A DNA stretch of 64,000 bases, taken from contig NC_079507.1 of NCBI RefSeq assembly GCF_030052815.1, positions 17,878,141-17,942,140 of the forward strand, given 5' to 3'. This DNA is from Hevea brasiliensis. Its lineage: Eukaryota; Streptophyta; Magnoliopsida; Malpighiales; Euphorbiaceae. The position numbers and the translations under genes were made by a program. Below the pieces are notes generated by a model, which searched no databases, was not told the DNA's origin, and saw nothing but the letters and a program-made list of their open reading frames with translations. This document shows positions 35,236 through 47,734 of the stretch, piece after piece. The first letter of the stretch is position 1; the number at the start of each line of letters is the position of its first letter.

Positions 35236-35943
35236 CTACTGGCATTTATCCGTCCACTGAAATTTTACATCTTTTCTAAGCAGCTTGGTCAATGGAGATG
35301 CCAACATGTAGAATCCCTTCACAAATCTACGGTAGTATCCAGCTAAACCCAGAAAACTACGAATCTCTGTGACATTTCTGGGTGGCCTCCAATTAAGGAC
35401 AGCTTCAATCTTACTTGGATCTACCTTAATGCCCTCTTCTGATACTAGATGCCCCAAGAAAGATATTTCCTTTAGCCAAAATTCACACTTCGACAATTTG
35501 GCATATAGTTGTTTCTCCCTCAAAGTCTGCAGTACAATCCGCAGATGTCTATCATGCTCTTCTGCATTCCTCGAATAGACCAATATATCATCTATGAATA
35601 CCACAACAAACTGGTCGAGGTATGGTCTGAAGATAGTGTTCATCAGATCCATAAAAGCAGCCGGAGCATTAGTTAACCCAAATGGCATGATTAGGAATTC
35701 ATAATGGCCATAGCGGGTTCTGAAGGCAGTTTTAGGAATACTCTGCTCTTGTACTTTCAGCAGATAATAACCTGATCTCAGGTCAATTTTGGAGAACACA
35801 GCTGCGCCCCTCAACTGATCAAATAAGTCATCAATACGGGGCAATGGATATCTGTTCTTTATTGTCACCTTATTCAACTGCTGATAGTCAATGCATAACC
35901 GGAGAGTGCCATCCTTCTTCTTAACAAACAATACTGGCGCTCC
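35236..35943 (-). pseudogene. rt: Reverse transcriptase, element E
   Basis: 231 open codons from [19 protein letters not shown] through [19 protein letters not shown], catalytic FIDDILVYS and [11 protein letters not shown] to KFQWTDKCQ. It is separated from the upstream part by a TAG in SP|GAPV (a Trp codon in related copies, about 35942-35944). Confidence 0.92.
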
Positions 35944-36479
35944 CTAAGGTGACACACTAGGGCGGATAAAGCCCTTGTCAAGTAATTTTTGCAACTGCAC
36001 TTTCAACTCTTTCAATTCTGCAGGTGCCATTCTATATGGCGTTATGGAGATTGGGTCCACACCAGGCATAACATCAATCTCAAACTGCACCTCTCTTTCG
36101 GGAGGTAATCCTGGCAATTCATCAGGAAACACATCCGGAAAGTCACATACTGTAGGGATGTCCCTCAGTGCTAGACTCCCCACTTGGGTGTCTATCACAT
36201 GTGCCAAGTATGCTTCACACCCCTTTCTGATCATCCTTCTGGCTAGTGCAGCCGAAATGATGTTTGATGGCAGTAAATGCCTCTCCCCGTGTATTACCAC
36301 ATCACCGTACAAAGGGAGACCAAAAGTGATTGTCTTCAGTCTACAATCAATCATGGCGTGATGCCTGGCTAACCAATCCATGCCTAAGATGATATCATAC
36401 TCTCTGAAGGGCATTTCAATCAAATCGGACTGGAAAACATGTCCTTGGATCACCAAAGGACAGTCTCTATAAATTCTAT
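35944..36479 (-). pseudogene. Protease C-terminal part, element E
   Basis: Carries VIQGHVFQSDLIEMPF, DIILGMDWLARHHAMIDC, RRMIRKGCEAYLAHVIDT and FPDVFPDELPGLPP, then the linker to RT. The active-site block (DPGSTHS in F) is absent: at about 36480 the sequence jumps to gag. The protease is therefore truncated by an internal deletion. Confidence 0.88.
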
Positions 36480-36844
36480 TGACCCGATAACTTCAATTCA
36501 TCTTGGCAGTGTAACTTCTTAAATACTCTGTCCATTCTTTTAAGCCATTGCTCTGCCTCTAAAGGGTCCACTGTACCCTTAAATTCTTCAGCCCCATACT
36601 TCAATAATTTATCATCTTTATGCATTTGGGCGATGGTTGTGCCACAGGTGTCTGAGGTGGAGCTTGAGTAGGCATACCCCCAGCCATTTGTTGAAACATT
36701 GCGACCATCTCATGCGGCTATGCGATGCAAGCTGCGGCATTTGCGGGGCTGGTGCTACAGATCCACTAACATTCTGTAAAGCTGGGGTTCCCCTTGTGCC
36801 TCAGCTTCAACAAATTGCTCGACTGAGCGATCCCCTTCTTCCAT
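36480..36844 (-). pseudogene. gag: gag N-terminal part, element E
   Basis: Start ATG at 36844-36842 by alignment with D and L. The N-terminus with MFQQMAGG-like text, the KYGAEEFKG-like block and QWLKRMDRVFKKLHCQDELK can be read in pieces, with a frameshift. At about 36480 it is fused to the protease. About 1.2 kb (capsid C-terminus, knuckles, protease active site) is missing compared with D and F. Confidence 0.75.
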
Positions 36845-36867
36845 TTCAGTCTGGAGTAAGATATCTC

Positions 36868-36869
36868 CT
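36868..36869 (-). promoter_or_regulatory. Putative 3' splice site before gag, element E
   Basis: Sense TTATTTGTTCAG|GAGATATC, 24 bases before the gag ATG. It pairs with the donor at 39862. Confidence 0.4.
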
Positions 36870-37011
36870 GAACAAATAACACAAGGAGATTTCCCTCCGT
36901 TAGTTCATATTCATGATGTAATGCACTGTATGTGACAATTATGGACATTGAGCAGTTGTACTTAACAAGAAAGACACAAATTCTCAAGTTAAAACATACT
37001 TTAAAAATTTT

Positions 37012-37023
37012 GCTCTGATACCA
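37012..37023 (-). other. Primer-binding site, element E
   Basis: Sense TGGTATCAGAGC, 8 bases from the 5' LTR. Confidence 0.92.
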
Positions 37024-37735
37024 CTAAAACATGTCACACCTTACCCCTTTGTAAGGCATAACATGATCCCGTAGAATACCTAATGAACTACCGAACTTCA
37101 CCTACCGATAACTCATTAAGTACCCCACAAGGGATTTTAAACAATTTTCTTACTTTTGACAAGTGGTGAGCATCTTCTAATAGGTATTTAAAACATATGA
37201 TTAAAAGTAAATCTAATTAATATTTTTGGTCTATTTTAGTTTTCCGCAAATTTTATAAAAATTTTAACAGAGTTCTGTCTGTATTTTGAGAAACCAGTTC
37301 TTCAAATACCTGTAAAAAGCACTTCTAAAAGTTTTTCTCAACCACTACTTCTATTTCACAACCAAACTCAATCAATTTCACAATCATTTCAATAAATTTC
37401 TCAAGTTCAAAATTCAATAATCCTCAGCATACTAGCAATACATTTCATTTAAATTAATTTAAATAGTTCCACTCATATTTCATTAAAGACAAAACAATTT
37501 ATACACATCCTTACAAATTTATATCAAAAGAAACACAAACTAAACTTTATTACAAACTTCATACAAATTTTTGTACAAGCTGCTCAAGATCCATTTGCAC
37601 GTCCATACATTTACATGCAATACATACATGAAAAAAATATTTACAATTAGGGTATAAATTATACCCAAAGACTTTAAGCTGATAGCTCTTCACACCTCAG
37701 CAGCTCAGTCTGCTGCTCCTCTAGTCTCTGTATCT

Positions 37736-37775
37736 GCGACAGCAATAGAAGCTATCGCTGAGTACTAGGACTCAG
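37736..37775 (-). other. LTR double hairpin, element E 5' LTR
   Basis: Identical pairing to the 3' LTR copy at 26019-26058. Confidence 0.65.
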
Positions 37776-39856
37776 TGGTGGACAACATACTAAAATAATC
37801 TTTATGCAAAATATAAATCACACTTATTCAAAAATTTGATTAAACATGAGCATTAAACATAAAACATGAATTATGAGGTTTTAATGCAAACCAAGTTCAT
37901 TTCGAAGTATCAAAACACGTTTCATAAATTCCACAGTTAGATCATGCCATTCAAAACAAATAGAATCTCAATAGCCAGAGGCTAAAGAGAAATCACATCA
38001 CAAGGCTAGCTAGCTCAAATATATGGATATCCATTCACATCCTCTTCTACTGGCACACCTCATCACTTCTTCAGAGAAGGAATCAAAATTCGAAACTAAT
38101 TACCCCCACTAATCGTGTTAGTGAGGTGTTCAAATATATGGTCATGATACTGTGGTTTCAAAACTTATCTTAACAATTTGTTAAACATTGTCATTTCAAA
38201 TATACACAATAACTTCCAACAAATTAAGTCAAAACATCATAACTAATGTCACAAATAAATTCTCAATAATTCAAGCAAATGTAAAATACATATTTCATTC
38301 ACTTTATCAACACATTTTAAAGCATAGTGATGTTGTGCACAAACCTCAAATGAGTCACCTTTTGGCCTTAACTCGACTCCTCGGGTTCTGTCCCGGTATT
38401 CTTTTCCACTGAAACACACAATTTTATAGTGTTTCAGTACCATAATTTAACATAAATCCAAAAATAAATTTAACTTCACTTATACCTAGCTCTAACATGC
38501 TAATTTCGACGTTCTTGAAATTTTTGTGTTTCGGGTTACTATTCACTACACTATTCAAGTCAAATTGTTGACTTTTTAATACTTAATAGGTATGGGAACT
38601 CCAACTTCACCCACATACCACATTTTGGCCATTAAACTTGTTGGTTTTGGTCATTTTCTCAAAGCTTAAGTCATTTTGGCAAAATTGCCAATTTTCGGTT
38701 TTGGTGCTCCGAAGTTGCACTGTTCCATTGGTCAATTTACTGTTGCAATTTTGCAAAACTTCCTGCATAGAAAATGTTCCTTATTGTCTTAAGTGTATTC
38801 TCATTTTTGGATCACCCCAATCGGAGTTTTGTAGCTCAAGATATGGCCAAAATACAATTACTGTTTACGTGCACTATTTATACTGAGATTTTGGTTCTGG
38901 CAGATTTTTGGTCCAACTTTGTTCAGTAATTTGATCAAGTTAAGTTCATAATTTGGTCTAAATTTCTTCATATGAAATGTTCTACTATGTCTTAGGTTTC
39001 CATTGGTTTAAGAATCGCCTAAATCGGAGTTTTTTAGAGAGAGTTATAGCCATTCGAACTTTACTGCTCAATGGCAATTCTGCAGAATCGCAGGTACAGT
39101 AACTCCACTTTGCTCAATAATTTGACTAGGTTAATGGCATAATTTGGGATGGTGTTCTTCATGAAAGTTTTAGGTATATATCTTATATAATTTCTGGTAA
39201 AATTTTAGGTCAATTTGACCTTCCTACCTCGAGTCATGATCAAATGAACAGTTAACTATTCATTTGGTCGATTTAATCTTGATGTGACTGCTCTCATTTC
39301 ACTTTGGTCAATTGGTTCACTAAGTTTTAGTCAGTTTTTGGCCATGGTTCCTTAATGAAAATTGTGCTATTTTATGTCTATTTTCATCTCCAATTGGTGG
39401 CATATCAATTGGGCTTGTAAAATTCCCATTTTGGTCCTTCAAAGTAGGTTTGGTCATGCTGCCAGCAGCATGACCATTGGACCTACGAATTTGGTTTTCA
39501 TTTTCACAATTTCCACACATATTTTTTTTGTCATTATTGACCATTTTTCATCTCACAATAGACCAAAGTCATCATTTAAGCATTTCTCCAAAATTTGGTT
39601 CACAAACCCTAGCATTCAAACCCTAACTCATACATTTCATGCAATTAACTACATCTAATGGTTTTAATGCTAATCAATCAACTAAGTAAGGTTCCTAAAC
39701 TCATTCAAAACCCTCAAGCCATACAAAATCATACTCCCTCTAAGCTGGAAGAAATTTCAGCAATGGTCCTTCCCCATATTTGTTTCATTTAATCAAGTTC
39801 TAAGCTCACTTAAATACCTAAACATGCATTTGAAGTAGAAAATTGAAAGTTAGCAC

Positions 39857-39862
39857 ACTAAC
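39857..39862 (-). promoter_or_regulatory. Putative 5' splice donor, element E
   Basis: Sense AAAG|GTTAGT. The implied intron to 36868 is about 3.0 kb and includes the PBS. Confidence 0.35.
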
Positions 39863-40742
39863 CTTTCTTAAATCCTCCAAACCCTATCTTTAACTCCTCT
39901 TTCTTCTTGTAATCCTTGTGCTTAAGCTGAGATTGCAAGTTCTAACAAGGTTTTTAGGGGATTTATGAAGATTAAGTGGAGCAAATTAAGCTTAAGTGTA
40001 AGTTTAATGGAAGAAATTTTCATGGACAAGAGAGGGAGAAGGTGGGGCGGCACAACAAGGAAGAAGGAAGCTAAAATAATTTTTTTTTTCTTTTATTTTC
40101 TTTAATCTTATCCCTTTTGAAGACCAAAAGTCCCAAATTAATAAAATAAGTTAATTAATCTTTTATGACATCATTCATGATGTCATCACCTTTGACTTTT
40201 CTAACTTCTTTTTTTTTTCTATTTATTTTTTTCTATTAGTTCTTTAATTTAATTCTCAATTCCGAAATTTTCTTTTCTTCGTTTTTATTTGACAATTAGG
40301 TCAGGAGTCAGCTCTCGGGGTCAATTGACCAAATTGCCCCTCGCCGGTTCATCCCGGTTTACAAATAATTCCATATTTCTTCCGGCTCCTTGACCTAATT
40401 ACTTGACTGGCTTAACAGTTCTTTTTCGTGATTTTCTCTTTTCCATTGTGTTCATAAGGGTCTTAAGGACCGCAGCGTCACTTTTTACAGTTCGAAATTT
40501 GAGTTTGAAACGACTTCGCAGTCGTTCCCGAGGAGGTCACTCATCGCTGTGACTCTCGGCTCGTTTAACTTCTTCTATTCTATTTTTCTTATTTATAGTT
40601 AACTAATTAAACATTATTAATTATTTGTGTTTATAGCTTCTCAAGTTGTCTTAAGTGTTGTTCTAATCCCCTTACTTGTCCGGACCGACACCGGTCACTG
40701 GAACAGTGAAATCTAACAGGCTATGCAAACGGGGGTGTTACA

Positions 40743-41506
40743 CCCTCATTAATAACGGTTAGTGAGGTTGAGATTGCTTTGTCGTGGTGTACAACATAGC
40801 ACTAATCGTGAAATTTTGTGTCATGGCCTGAACTGTGTGTTGATGTTGGCAACACTAATGCTTTGTGAATTGTTATTTATGAAGTGTGATTTCTCAATTA
40901 AAATGTTATTCCAATAAATGGCTCTTATGAACTTAGAACTATTGTGATGTTTTCATGTTTAAGAAGGATGTGATTTATTATGCTTTGACAAATTGTGTTT
41001 TACCTTAAGTTTTGAAATTTTAGTTGTGCACCATTGAGTGATATACTCAGCGATAGCTTCTTTATGCTGTCGCATGTAAGGGAAAGGAGAAGGCTGCCGA
41101 GTGAGAGACTTGGAAGCAGCATTTTGGTATTGTTTGTGGGTATTTACATTAAGTATACCCTTGTGATTCCTTTGGATGTATTTTGTACAGACATTGAGCA
41201 GTTTGTATTTAAAAGCATTGCATTGCTATCACATTTTGAGTTTATAACCATTTTGTATTTTACTTTGAGACTTATGAAAATGTAACTCTTGCAATATTTA
41301 GTCTATCATTATTTCTGATAAATGTTTACATGGAATTTTAACTATCCTCATACAGTTTTCCACAAAAGAATTGATAAGATAAAAAGCTATGATTTGTTTT
41401 AAAATCCTTTGTAGCATAACTAATGGGTTATCGGTAGGTGGAGTTCGGTAATTCATTAGGTATGCTATGGGAGCATGTCATGCCTTACCAGGGATAAGGT
41501 CTGACA
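40743..41506 (+). repeat. 5' LTR of element D, second part
   Basis: Resumes with the duplicated CCCTC and ends AAGGTCTGACA. Contains GTGCACCATTGAGT and the double hairpin (41034-41073). Confidence 0.9.
41034..41073 (+). other. LTR double hairpin, element D
   Basis: Stem TTGAGT/ACTCAG (one T-G pair) with loop GATAT, then stem GCGATAGC/GCTGTCGC. Confidence 0.6.
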
Positions 41507-41514
41507 TATTTTAG

Positions 41515-41526
41515 TGGTATCAGAGC
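41515..41526 (+). other. Primer-binding site, element D
   Basis: TGGTATCAGAGC, 8 bases after the LTR end. Confidence 0.92.
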
Positions 41527-41672
41527 TTTGGTTTTCATACAAGTTTTGAAATTGCATGTTTGAAATTTTTTTTTTATAAGTACAACTGCTCAATTATCAT
41601 TAGTTGATACATATAGTGCATTACATCATAAATATGGACTAACTGAGGAAAATCTCCTTATGTTGGTTGTTC

Positions 41673-41674
41673 AG
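41673..41674 (+). promoter_or_regulatory. Putative 3' splice site before gag, element D
   Basis: TGTTGGTTGTTCAG|GAAGTAG, 25 bases before the gag ATG at 41700. Confidence 0.4.
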
Positions 41675-42397
41675 GAAGTAGAATTGTTTGTGTTTCGGTA
41701 TGGAAGAGGGGGATCACACAGTAAAACAATCCGTAACAGCTGAGGTATAGGGGGAGGCCCCAGCTCCTCAGAATGCCAGTGGGTCAGTTGCACCTGTGTC
41801 ACACCCTACCCCTCTGTAAGGCATAATATGATCCCGTAGTATACCTAATGAATTACCAAACTTCACCTACTGATAACCCATTAAATACACTATAAGGGAT
41901 TTTAAACCTTTTCTTACTTCTTTTTACAGTGGTGAGCATTATTGACAGGTGTAAAAAATTTTCTTTTACTGAAGTGAAACAAAATAACAAATCTGAGTAT
42001 CAATAATTTCTATAAAAATTTTGGCATAGTGCCATCTGTATTTTGAGTGAAGCAGTTCTTTAAAAACCTGTAAAAAGCACTTCCAATATTTTTCTCAATC
42101 TCAAACTCCAATAATAGTTCAACACAATAATTTCCTCAATAATTGTCAACACAATTCAACAATCAATTTTCTAGTGTTTTCTAAAGATGAGATAAAAGAA
42201 ATAAGTCACAATATTTTTACAAGCCAACATAATTTACAATTTTAGTTTACAACTGCTCAAGACCAAGTACAATATATACATATAGTGAACATACATTACA
42301 ACAAAAACTACACAAAATGGTATACTCGATATACCCGAAAAAACCTCAAAATGTGGCACAAGCAGCCTACTCTGCTGCTCTGTTCGTCTGTCTACCT

Positions 42398-42438
42398 GCG
42401 ACAACAATGAAAAAGCTATCGCTGAGCCAATGTCTCAG
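42398..42438 (-). other. LTR double hairpin, solo LTR G
   Basis: Stem CTGAG/CTCAG, then GCGATAGC/GTTGTCGC. A changed base is tolerated as a G-U pair. Confidence 0.55.
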
Positions 42439-43681
42439 TGGTGCACAAAATTAAGAAAATGCAATTTAAAACCATAAACCATAAATCATATGAACTGTGG
42501 ATACTTAAAATCATAGTTGAATTCAAAAGATAGTGAATGTCATGAAGAATTAAACTCCATTTCACAATATCATAATAAAATCAATAAATCACACACACAG
42601 CTTAATCATGAATCCAAAGTCCAATTTGTTCCAAAAGTCGATGGCTAGCGAGGAATAACATAGCTAGCTAGCAATTATATGAGTACTCATCCTATTTGTC
42701 CTCAAATGACACACACCTCAACACTTCAGTCAGAGAGGGAATTCAAAGCCAATTCGTCCCACTAGACAAGCTAGTGAGGAATTCAATCAATATAAATGAT
42801 AGCTGTGGTTTCAAACCATTTGCAATATTTTTCAAGCAATAAGTATCAATCAAATATCATTCAAACAATTTTCCACAATTTAAACAATAACAGACAAATA
42901 GTCATAATTTATTTCAATTTAAAAATTCAAAAGAAATAATTGTTGTGCACAAACCTCTGAAGTGTAACCTCTTGGCCCTGACTCAATGTTTCCTTCCCCT
43001 TCTCTGAGTCTTTGCTAACTGAAACACACAATTTGAAGTGTTTTAGTACTCATTTAAACTGTCTCTAACAATAAGGCTTAATAATTAATTTATTTAACCA
43101 AAACCATGTTTACCAATTACATCTTCACTTCCCCACAACATTCTGCATTTGGCACTAACCAAAACCATTCACTTCTTTACATTATAGGTCAACTTGGACA
43201 GAATATAACCACTTCAAAATGCACCAAATGCAATCATAATTCACAAAGTCCAAATCCAACAATGTACACACATAAACATTCCTAATTATTACACATAATT
43301 TCACTAATAAATTACATACATACTTAGCAACTCTAAAATCACATTACATCAAATAATCATCATGAATTCAAGCATTCCTCATGACTTTCTCAAGGCTGCC
43401 GAAATACTCCAACTTACCAAAGTTTCCCATACTTCGTTCAATTTCAAGATCAATTGCTCAATCACCACATACATTTAATACACATTGGCTACAACATCTT
43501 AAAACATTAATCAACATATTTTCCCATCATTTACATGTAAACAATAAGTTAAACATTTTAACTTTCATGGCTGCCAAAATAGTACATCACCAATAATTCA
43601 TCAAACCTCAAAACTTCTTCCACAAATCAAACAACCACAACCTTAGTTACACTTTTAATGAAACAAGAATTGAAAACACCC

Positions 43682-43687
43682 ACTTAC
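43682..43687 (-). promoter_or_regulatory. Putative 5' splice donor, solo LTR G
   Basis: Sense CAAAAGAG|GTAAGT, matching B and C. Confidence 0.4.
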
Positions 43688-44714
43688 CTCTTTTGAAGCT
43701 TCTTTAAGACTCACCAAAACTTATCTTTCTTGCTCCCTTATTGCTGCCCAAGGTGTGTAAGTAAAGATTAATGAAGGAACTTAAGGTTTTTATGGCTAAA
43801 TCATGGTGGACTTAAGCTTGGAGTGTGGACGACAATGGAGGATTTCCATGGAGGCTTTCAGCTGGTTTGCAAGGTAAGGTTGAAGATGAGTTCTTGACAT
43901 TCCAAGTGTCCCTTTAGGTGTCCCAAGGTTGAGGTTAGTGGAGCACTAATGTAATATATTGATTATTTATTCCAAAGTTTCTAAATTCCCACATTTTACC
44001 TCATTTTTTTTACTATTTAATTTATGTACCATCATTTAATTTTTTTATGACATTTCAAAGTTTAATATCATTTATTTTTAATGGACATTGAGGTCCAAAG
44101 TCAACTCGGGGTATCAAATGACCACAATGCCCCTTTCGGGTTGTGTTCCTAATTTTTCGATAACACCGAGTTTTGTTGATTTCTCGATTTCTCGTTTTTC
44201 TTTGTACCAATTAATTAATTTTTCTTTGATATTTCTAATGACATTTATACTTCAATAAATCTTTAATTATGTCTCAAAACTAAATTTTGAGGGTTCCCTA
44301 CAGTCCTGGGGTCGGCTATTGCCTACGCCGTAACTTCTCCGTGCGGTCACCCATCGTTGTGGTGCTGGCTCATTTAACTTAGATTCATTTCATTGCTATT
44401 ATTTTTCCTTTATTTTTCTTGTATTTTCATTTCTTATATTTCATTATTTTATGTCTCCTCACTAACATTTAAATGTAGTTCTAGGCATTCTAACTGTCCG
44501 GACAGACACTAGTCACTAGAACAGTAGAACGCACTATCGAACATAGGGGTGTTACACAGTTCGCTCAGCAGATGGCTGCACTATTTTAGCAAATGGCTGG
44601 CAATATTCCAGTCCAAGCTCCTGTGCAAGCACCTCCAGTGCAACCACCACCTCTAGCCAGACAGTATGAAAAGTTAATGAAGTATGGGGCGATAGAGTTC
44701 AAGGGTATAGTGGA

Positions 44715-47700
44715 TGTGACACCCCTTACCCGTCTACAGTGTAGCCGAGCAAGATATGCCACGCAGTGTACCGGAACACCCTATTTTAATTCAATCATTT
44801 TTATTCTTCCTAATTTATTTATTTTTTTTCATAGTTATGAAGTCCAATTTGTGAAATGTAATTCATTTCAGTCATTTATTGAAATCATAAATTTATTTGA
44901 GGTTCCGCAAATTTTATAGAAAATCCGGCAGAGTACCGGCTAAAAATGGAGAAAACAGTTCTTCGGAACCTGTGAAAAACACTTCCAATATTTTTAATCA
45001 ATCCCAAACTCCATTTCATCAACAAAATCTCAATATGTTTTTCAACAACATTTCCATTTCTCAATCATTCATCTCATATGATAATCATGTAAAAGTCATA
45101 AATAAATATTCACTTTTTCATTCATAAACACAATTTTCACTATTTACGTTAATACCAAAACATTACATAAGTTTCAATTACATATGAGAAAATAAAAGTT
45201 AATTACAAAATACCCAAAATGAAACCTAGTGTCCTACCAATGCACTGACGTCGGTGAGGTGACACGGACACTATGCAGAGCTGCAGATGGTCTCACCCAG
45301 TCTGTGGTCTATTGGGCTCTCGGTCGGTCTCTCCAGAACCTACGCGTGGCAAAAAGCAACGTGCTAAGAAATAATGCTTAGTGGTGTCAATAATAAAATA
45401 AAAAGAAATAATAGAAAATAAATATGCAGTGCATGTTTTGATGTCTTATGCAGACAATTTTTCGATCAGTATTGGTAATCTTATTTATTTTGTATTTGTT
45501 ATATTCATAATTTCATTAAATTTATCCACTTCCATTTTTAGTTGCCCAAGTAACCTATACTGGACGACTGGACTGGATAAATGGGTAAACTGGCACTGGG
45601 TATCAAGTACCTCGGGCCGTCACACCATCGGTCACATATGTATCTCCCAGTGTGCAACAGAACAGCTAATGAGTTGTAATAAATATTAGGCACAAGGCCA
45701 AGTATCAACACAATGTCAGAATGGCTAAAAGCCATAAAATCACAGAATGGCATAATGCCATGTGCAGTACTGTTCAGAGCATGCCAACCTATCCAAACCA
45801 ATCTTGCTAGGTGTACTAGGGCATGTTACACTTTTAAACTTTACAATTCTTGAAATTTAAGTTTAGGTGTTACTATTCATTTTATTAGTCAACTAAAATG
45901 TTGACTTTTGCATAGACAATAGGTACATTGGTTCTAATACTCCCAACATACCACATTTTGCATTCTAAAATTGTTAGTATTGGTTGCCAATACCATTCTA
46001 AGCTTAATGTTAATTGTTCAAAATTTTCAGATTTCAAGCTTTGTATTTACTGTTCTATTAGTCATTTTTGCAGTGGGAATTTGGCAAAATGATCAACATG
46101 AAAGTTGTTCCTTTTTTTGTCTAGTTACATTTCCTTTTTTGAATCACTCCATTTGGAATTTTGTAGCTCAAGTTATGGCCCAAAAACCACAACTGGCTGG
46201 ATTGAAATTTTCCAAAATTTCTGGACTGACCAAATCTATAGTACTTGGAACTATGACTGCAACTCACTTTTTGAATATGTTCTGGTTATAATTTGGGTTA
46301 GGTTTCTTCATGAAACTTGTAGATCTATATCTCAAATTTTTGTTGATAAAAGTTCAGGTCAATTGGACCTTTCTACATTGAGTTATGGCCAAATGACCAA
46401 ACACTATTCATTTGGTCATTTTGCCCAGGTAGAATGCAGGTCACCCGGATTAGGGCAAGCTTTTAGTCAACTTGGTTTGGTTTTCTGGACATAGTTTCTT
46501 CACCAAAATTGTGCCATTATGTGTCTAGTTTCATGTCCAATTGGCCTTGCACCAATTGAACCTCTAGAATTCAAGTTATTGCTGCCCAAACCTGCTGGAC
46601 TCATGCCCAGCCCTGCAGGTCACCAAGGGCAGCCACACCAACTTCATTTCCCACTACATAAACCACTTCATTTCTAATTCACACATAACCAAATGGTCAT
46701 TAATTGACCATTAAAACTTACTTTCATCATTACATGATCAACATCTCAATTTTGGGTCCAAACCCTAGCTCTACCATTTCAATTTTTCAAACACATACAA
46801 TCAATGGATCAATTCTAACTCCTAATGATGCATATACAAGTTTAAAGAATTAATTGACACTAACCTTTGTTGGAGAGTTTCCCTAGCTTAGAAAACTTCT
46901 TGATTTTTCTTTCTTTTTGTTGCCCAAAGCTTCCTCAAGGTGCTAGGTTAATTATTTGTGAAGAAGGCTAGGGTTTTAGAGTGAGATTTGGTGAGGTTGG
47001 GAGCTTGGGTGAGCTTTAATAGAGTTTTCCTTCCTCTCTCTTTCTCTCCACGTTTTTGGCTGCCCCAAAGGTTGAAGAAGCAACTGATTTTTCTTTTTTT
47101 TTTTCTGCCCATTAAGTCATTTTAAATAAGTTAATGCCATGTGTCAAAGTTTGATTGGGTGGGAGGGTTTTTAATGACATCATAATGATGTCATAATTCT
47201 AATTCTTCAATTTTCCTTCCTTTTCTTGTCTACTAAATTTCAATTTAATTTTTAGCTATATTTATTCACATTTTATGTCATAATAATTATTTAATTAACT
47301 GGACAAGTCGGCCAAAAATCATCTTTGAAGACAAAATGACCAAAATGCCCTCTGTTTGGCTTAACAAACTAAAATTGTCTGTACCGATTTAAAAATTTTT
47401 CTAAACCTTTTCTTGGCATTCTAATGCCATAGAAACCTCAATGACCCTTCTCTGGAGTCTCAAAAATTATTTTATGAATTTTGCCTCGGGTCTAGGGCTC
47501 CTAGTTGTGAGAACCGCAACTTCCCACTGGTTTACCCATCGCTAGGGCACCGGCTCATTTAACTTGGTTGTATTTTATTTCTAAAATTTTTCCTAAATTT
47601 TTCTTATTAATATTTGAGTTAATTATGGTTCCTCACTTTAGTTTAAATATTTTTCTTGACGTTCTAGCTATCCAGACCAACATCGGTCACCGGAATAGTA

Positions 47701-47734
47701 GAATGTACGGAATTGCTATAGGGAAGGTGTTACA
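44715..47734 (-). mobile_element. Solo LTR H (family 2) in D gag
   Basis: 3,020 bp, TGTGACACC to GTGTTACA, collinear with the A LTRs and with C in reverse. Double hairpin 45343-45381, U3 palindrome 47175-47193. Left flank GTGGA and right flank CTGAA give no target duplication. The D codons GTGGATCCTGAA expected from L suggest that two bases were also lost. Confidence 0.88.
45343..45381 (-). other. LTR double hairpin, solo LTR H
   Basis: Hairpin 1 weakened to CTAAG/CTTAG. Hairpin 2 arms CGCGTGGC/GCAACGTG on the + strand, with one new mismatch. Confidence 0.5.

Larger units (their letters stand above)
25314..40742 (-). mobile_element. Element E, Ty3/gypsy chromovirus with F inside (family 1)
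   Basis: Complete minus-strand insertion: 3' LTR 25314-29014, interior 29015-37031 (interrupted by F at 29392-33593) and 5' LTR 37032-40742. A perfect 5-bp target duplication, CCCTC, lies at 25309-25313 and 40743-40747, inside the D LTR. Without F the element is about 11.2 kb. The interior lacks the gag C-terminus, zinc knuckles and protease active site, and pol carries several stops, so it is non-autonomous. The LTRs look nearly identical by eye, so insertion was recent relative to D. Confidence 0.95.
37032..40742 (-). repeat. 5' LTR of element E
   Basis: 3,711 bp, nearly identical to 25314-29014 except for a locally different block at about 39230-39290. Double hairpin 37736-37775, GAGTC hairpin 38352-38374, donor-like AAAG|GTTAGT 39862-39857, U3 inverted repeat 40166-40185. 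Confidence 0.95.
41797..44556 (-). mobile_element. Solo LTR G (family 3) in D gag
   Basis: 2,760 bp, TGTCACACCC to GGTGTTACA, minus orientation, with no interior. It resembles LTR I and the B LTR but lacks about 750 bp present in I (about 51765-52560). Double hairpin 42398-42438, donor AG|GTAAGT 43687-43682 in sense. Flanks ACCTG and CAGTT do not form a 5-bp duplication. Solo LTRs usually arise by recombination between the two LTRs of one element. Confidence 0.88.
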
